DNA of 64,000 bases, from positions 1 through 64,000 of the forward strand of contig JAEOTZ010000023.1 in the NCBI GenBank assembly GCA_016839585.1, in the 5' to 3' direction. This document shows, piece after piece, positions 60,559-64,000 of the stretch (the first letter of the stretch is position 1; each line of letters starts with the position of its first letter). Both the position numbers and the translations under genes were made by a program. A model generated the notes under the pieces. That model was not told the DNA's origin. It searched no databases and saw only the letters and a program-made list of their open reading frames with translations. This DNA comes from Promethearchaeota archaeon (GTDB taxonomy: Archaea; Asgardarchaeota; Lokiarchaeia; Sigyniarchaeales; SOKP01).

Positions 60559-61698
60559 ATGAATAAATTTGAAAGAGCCCAAAAAATACTTAAAGAAATT
60601 AATGGAGACGGTTGGCTGATTGTATGTAATGAAGATAGTGATATTAACTCTAAATTCTTATTAGGTGTTGAGTCTCATGCTCTTCACTTTATTTTCGTAT
60701 CTACTGATGGACACCATAAAGTTCTTCCTGTAGAAATGGAAGCGAATATGATTCGAAAATCTCTCGGATCCAAAGGTATAAATGCTGAAGTAATATCCTA
60801 TAACACCTTAAAGGACTTAATTTCAAAATTAAAACCAATAATCAACAGACCGAAAATTGCGCTCAATTTTGGAGAAAATATTCTTGATCCTGATGGAACT
60901 CCTTATGCTGATTATCTTCAAGTTGGAGCCTTTTTTGCTATTAAAAAAATAAACCCTAATACAAAATTTATTTCAGCTGCCCCTATAATTTATGGGCTTA
61001 GAAGTCAAAAATCATCAGAAGAGTTAAAAGATCTACGTAATGTCTGTAAAGCCACAATTGAAATATTAGAAACTATTCCAAATTGGGTCAAAGTTGGAAT
61101 GACAGAAAAAGAAGTTATGGCTAAACTAGAATATGAATATTCAAAATTAGGAAAGCCTTCTTTTCCTGCTATAATAGCTACTGGAATACATTCAGCAGAC
61201 CCACATCATAATACCTCAACTAAAAAAATTGAACCTGGAGTTCTTTTAATTGATACTGGAATGCAGATCGATGAGATGTGTTCTGATATAACCTGGACTT
61301 TTTGGATTGGCAATGAGCCACCAGAGGATTTTATACAAGCATATCAAACATTATATGAAGCTAAGGAAATAGCTAATAAATACTATATAGCGAATACTCC
61401 TAATCATATACCGGCAAAAGAGTGCCGTAAATACTTAAGTGAAAAAGGTTATGATCATGAAAAACTTTTCTTTCATGGCTTAGGACATTCTCTTGGATTT
61501 GAAGCCCATGATATTGGTTCAAGAATAGGCTGGAAAGTATCGGAACACCATATACTTAAGGAAAATATGGTATATACTAATGAACCAGGATTATATTGGC
61601 TTGATAAATGGGGTATTAGATTGGAAGATGATGTAATTATCGGAAAAGATAAATGTGAACAAGTTACTTCCGTTTCTAAAGAACCAATTGTAATTTAA
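60559..61698 (+). CDS. M24 family metallopeptidase (Xaa-Pro dipeptidase-like)
   Basis: The 379-residue protein has a creatinase-like N-terminal domain (1-155) and a pita-bread catalytic domain. Metal ligands are visible as Asp in LIDTGMQID, Asp in CSDITWTFW, His in FHGLGHSLG, Glu in YTNEPGLYW and Glu in IRLEDDVIIG. It cleaves the bond after or before proline in short peptides. The HHNTSTKK segment is typical of archaeal prolidases. Confidence 0.92.
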   Translation: MNKFERAQKILKEINGDGWLIVCNEDSDINSKFLLGVESHALHFIFVSTDGHHKVLPVEMEANMIRKSLGSKGINAEVISYNTLKDLISKLKPIINRPKIALNFGENILDPDGTPYADYLQVGAFFAIKKINPNTKFISAAPIIYGLRSQKSSEELKDLRNVCKATIEILETIPNWVKVGMTEKEVMAKLEYEYSKLGKPSFPAIIATGIHSADPHHNTSTKKIEPGVLLIDTGMQIDEMCSDITWTFWIGNEPPEDFIQAYQTLYEAKEIANKYYIANTPNHIPAKECRKYLSEKGYDHEKLFFHGLGHSLGFEAHDIGSRIGWKVSEHHILKENMVYTNEPGLYWLDKWGIRLEDDVIIGKDKCEQVTSVSKEPIVI

Positions 61699-61816
61699 CT
61701 AGTGAACAAAAATAGATTTCAAAAATAATTAATCTATCTTTCTTTAAAATTAAGATTATTTATTAATTTAAGTCAAATCGAATATAAGTCAATCAATTAA
61801 CAGATTTTATTTATAG

Positions 61817-62008
61817 TTATCTTCTTTCAGTTATTACGTCAACTTCAGATATTGGAATATAAACTAGATTATTATACTTATTCTCAAGTACTATAACTTC
61901 ATCATCAATAATAGATTGAATTATCCCCGCAAATTCTCGACTTTGATTTCTTACATAAATGTATACTTCTTTTTGTACTAACTTCTCAATTAAAGACTTT
62001 GGAATCAT
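61817..62008 (-). CDS. Sm-like (LSm) small protein
   Basis: The 63-residue protein reads LVQKEVYIYVRNQSREFAGIIQSIIDDEVIVLENKYNNLVYIPISEVDVI. The Sm1-like 'EVYIYVRN..EFAGIIQSI-D' strand pattern and the Sm2-like 'IPISEVDVI' end fit an LSm fold. It may bind RNA or act as a small adaptor. It is shorter than classical archaeal Sm proteins, so the assignment is moderate. Confidence 0.6.
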   Translation of the reverse strand: MIPKSLIEKLVQKEVYIYVRNQSREFAGIIQSIIDDEVIVLENKYNNLVYIPISEVDVITERR

Positions 62009-62374
62009 AATAAACCATTATTTAATATTTATTTATCACTTAAAATTATTTCTTAATTTTTTTATATTAATTTTTCATTAGAAACAAAGAAGTAGGTAAA
62101 AACCGGAATCCATGATACAGTAAAAATTTTAAAAAGAGGAGACGTATTTATCTAATAACAGGGTTAAGGGTTGAGGTATTTTACCGATTTCTCGGCATTA
62201 GGTATAAGAATATATTTTGCTATCATGGCATTCCGATCTTTATGTGTTCTTACATATAAAATATGTGCTTATCTAGTATTTAAAAATTTCCTTTTTTTTC
62301 ACTTGAAAAAAATGACAAAAAAAGATATCTAAATTTAAGCTGAAATTTTAAATTTTCAATGAAAGTATAAATAA
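62009..62374. other. 366-bp spacer without a recognised gene
   Basis: This stretch between two minus-strand genes is less AT-rich than its surroundings from 62100 to 62260. It contains a short hairpin, CCGA-TTTC-TCGG (about 62184-62195). No tRNA, CRISPR or frame longer than 30 codons is convincing. A small RNA is possible. Confidence 0.4.
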
Positions 62375-63265
62375 TTATACTCGTTTTAGTTTTTTAACAA
62401 TATAATATTTGTTAAAATCTATTTTTCTTTCTTTTATTAAATCTAATATCGATTGTAAAATAAAGAATTTTCCATATTTCTCATTGAAGCGCTTAATAAC
62501 TATTTTTATTAACTTATTATTATTATATGATTTAAAATTACAATATTGATTTATTGAACAACTTCTCTGCTTCTTAAATAATATTCTACAATTATTACAG
62601 TTTTTTTTCGTCTTTTTTATAACAAAATTAAAAATTGAATTTTTTAAAACACTTTTAATGCTTTTATCATAAAACCTTGCTATCTTGAAACCGTTGTATT
62701 TTACACATAAGAGATTCCAACTTGGAATTAGACAAAAATTTGCATTTCGTATAAAATAGCTATCATATTTTGCGGTAAACATTCTCCGATATTTCTTGTT
62801 TGAGGAATATGAGAAATGTAGAGCAAACGGAGTAGAAATTATTAATTTTTGTCTTGAAGAGTTAAGGTTAACATAATACACTCTCCCACCATATATTTTG
62901 TGTAAAAAATATTCAGCAGTACTAATTCTAATTTTTTTATCATCTTTAGGAACCTTTGGTGAGGCTACACAATTTCCTTCACCATGTAATATCCATAATA
63001 CATAAACCCCCTTTTTATTATAATCTTCAGTTCTTTTAATGATTTCTTTTACCGATATATTAGAATTTTGAACTTCTATTACAATTTCTTGTCCAGAATG
63101 AAGTTTAAAGTAAATATCTGCTCTTCTATTGTTGAAATACTTTTCAAGAGATTTTTCTCTTACATTCTTATCTTCTTCTGAGATAGTTTTATATAATAAA
63201 TATTTAATTGCTTTATGCTGCCAGGACTCGGAACTAGAACTTTCAAATAAAAGAGATTTATTCAA
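62375..63265 (-). CDS. CoiA-like nuclease-domain protein
   Basis: The N-terminal half has the CoiA-type pattern: WQHKAIKYLLYKTI, then RRADIYFKLHSGQEIVIEVQNSNISVKEIIKRTEDYNKKGVYVLWILHG. The D-I-Y ... E-x-Q core is the catalytic site of a PD-(D/E)xK-like nuclease. The C-terminal half is basic with a cysteine cluster (NCNNCRILFKKQRSCS). CoiA proteins act in DNA processing during competence in bacteria; in archaea the role is unknown. Confidence 0.7.
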   Translation of the reverse strand: MNKSLLFESSSSESWQHKAIKYLLYKTISEEDKNVREKSLEKYFNNRRADIYFKLHSGQEIVIEVQNSNISVKEIIKRTEDYNKKGVYVLWILHGEGNCVASPKVPKDDKKIRISTAEYFLHKIYGGRVYYVNLNSSRQKLIISTPFALHFSYSSNKKYRRMFTAKYDSYFIRNANFCLIPSWNLLCVKYNGFKIARFYDKSIKSVLKNSIFNFVIKKTKKNCNNCRILFKKQRSCSINQYCNFKSYNNNKLIKIVIKRFNEKYGKFFILQSILDLIKERKIDFNKYYIVKKLKRV

Positions 63266-63465
63266 TTTACCCTTTCATCATATTAGATTTGTATTGTATA
63301 AAAATACCACGGTGTCGTTAATAAAAATAGACAGTAATTTAAATTACTAGATTATGATATCAAATTTTTCTTTAAATATCTTTAAAATATCTATATTAAA
63401 AATATTAAAAATCAACGAACTGTGAGCTATTAAAAATAATTAATGATAAAATAATTGTGAGAATC

Positions 63466-64000
63466 ATGACTAATACGCATAGCCAAAGTTTTTTTGGGCA
63501 GTCTACTGGATTAACAATCCAGAGTTCATCAAAAACAGAGCCTTTTATCTTCTTGAAATGTATTAAGAAAAAAGGGGATGGAACATGGGAAAAACCCTCT
63601 AAAAATGAAGGTAAAACAGTTAAATGTAATCTAGACGAAATTGTAATGATATTGCAGGTTTTAAAACGAAAAACCAAATCTTGGTCTAGTTATCATGATT
63701 TTAATAATGTTAAAACTCAGATATCATTTCAATGGGAGGAAGGAAAAGAAGAAAAAATATGGATAAATATTGGAAATTATTCCAAGATGATGAATTTTGC
63801 ACAAGTTGAGATATTTAGATTGCTGTTAGAACATATTTTAAAAGAGAAAATTAAATATGCCACTTCCTCTAGAATTTCTGTTGTAAAGGACAAATCAAAA
63901 AAGATTGAAATAAATAATGCTACTGATATCGAAGTGAATCCTGATATTTCAAACAAGAAAAATTCAAAAATTATTGAAACTAGTCAAATAGAAGGTAATA
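63466..64000 (+). CDS. uncharacterised protein, incomplete at right edge
   Basis: An open frame runs from the ATG at 63466 to the window end, giving 178 residues. It starts MTNTHSQSFFGQSTG and then has a conserved-looking core: WEKPSKNEGKTVKCNLDEI, KTQISFQWEEGKEEKIWINI, NYSKMMNFAQVEIFRLLLEH. The pattern of strands followed by a helix resembles small ssDNA- or RNA-binding folds, but no family can be named. Its C-terminus is beyond the window. Confidence 0.6.
   Translation, partial: MTNTHSQSFFGQSTGLTIQSSSKTEPFIFLKCIKKKGDGTWEKPSKNEGKTVKCNLDEIVMILQVLKRKTKSWSSYHDFNNVKTQISFQWEEGKEEKIWINIGNYSKMMNFAQVEIFRLLLEHILKEKIKYATSSRISVVKDKSKKIEINNATDIEVNPDISNKKNSKIIETSQIEGN

Noticed and set aside
62100-62260. 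A tRNA or rRNA-like element in the spacer before the CoiA-like gene
   Set aside because: No set of cloverleaf stems could be paired and no conserved rRNA segment was recognised; only a 4-bp hairpin is present.

Overview
The window is about 64 kb of very AT-rich archaeal DNA from an Asgard archaeon, most likely of the Lokiarchaeia type. The archaeal markers are an archaeal histone, a 20S proteasome beta subunit, ribosomal protein S30e, an intron-bearing tRNA, a GPN-loop GTPase, a NOG1-type GTPase, MfnE/MfnF methanofuran-pathway homologues and a TrmB regulator. The Asgard flavour comes from eukaryote-like proteins: a two-domain gelsolin, a CD36/LIMP-2-type scavenger-receptor homologue, a coiled-coil protein ending in a RING-like zinc finger, a HEAT-solenoid protein with a C-terminal beta-rich domain, a GIFT-type (IFT52-like) domain protein, an EMC3/TMCO1-type insertase, and two selenoprotein SelD genes whose SECIS elements look eukaryotic. 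No contig-specific name can be read from the sequence.

Layout. 0-5.7 kb: the N-terminal part of a heliorhodopsin runs off the left edge, followed by a zinc-ribbon protein, a radical SAM enzyme, an EMC3/TMCO1-like insertase, a GtrA-like protein, a coiled-coil protein and the gelsolin. 5.8-12.3 kb: aminotransferase, tail-anchored protein, LysE exporter, RING-like protein, a proteasome beta subunit that lacks Thr1, then about 800 bp of non-coding DNA with ~180-bp degenerate tandem repeats and the histone gene. 12.5-23.3 kb: metabolic genes (hexulose-phosphate isomerase, type II pantothenate kinase, DUF362, aspartate-semialdehyde dehydrogenase, NOG1, MfnF, MfnE, a pair of hot-dog dehydratases), with a candidate H/ACA guide RNA between two convergent genes. 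23.3-33.8 kb: the HEAT protein, tandem selD genes each with its own SECIS and leader, a CinA-type protein, the CD36 homologue and an HTH regulator. 33.8-47.7 kb: many small membrane, zinc-ribbon and beta-helix proteins, S30e, and a tRNA-Trp gene that reads best as containing three introns. 47.7-64 kb: an orphan DNA methyltransferase, GPN GTPase, sugar nucleotidyltransferase, GIFT-domain protein, Lrp regulator, a broken FGGY kinase, a second large membrane-anchored protein sharing a module with the CD36 homologue, TrmB regulator, M24 peptidase, Sm-like protein, CoiA-like nuclease and an incomplete gene at the right edge.

How the parts fit. Most genes are single units separated by AT-rich spacers; convincing operons are few (DUF362 plus the gene after it, NOG1-mfnF-mfnE, the two dehydratase subunits). 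Several remnants (PIG-L, FGGY kinase, two orphan zinc-knuckle tails) and two genes without a normal start codon point to ongoing gene decay or to assembly errors. The most notable items are the tRNA-Trp with D-loop, anticodon-loop and T-loop introns, the SECIS elements with a kink-turn core and an extra side hairpin, the genuine CD36-family protein together with a paralogous repeat protein, the Thr1-less proteasome beta subunit, and the H/ACA RNA candidate. All functional statements rest on reading motifs by eye; no database search was possible.
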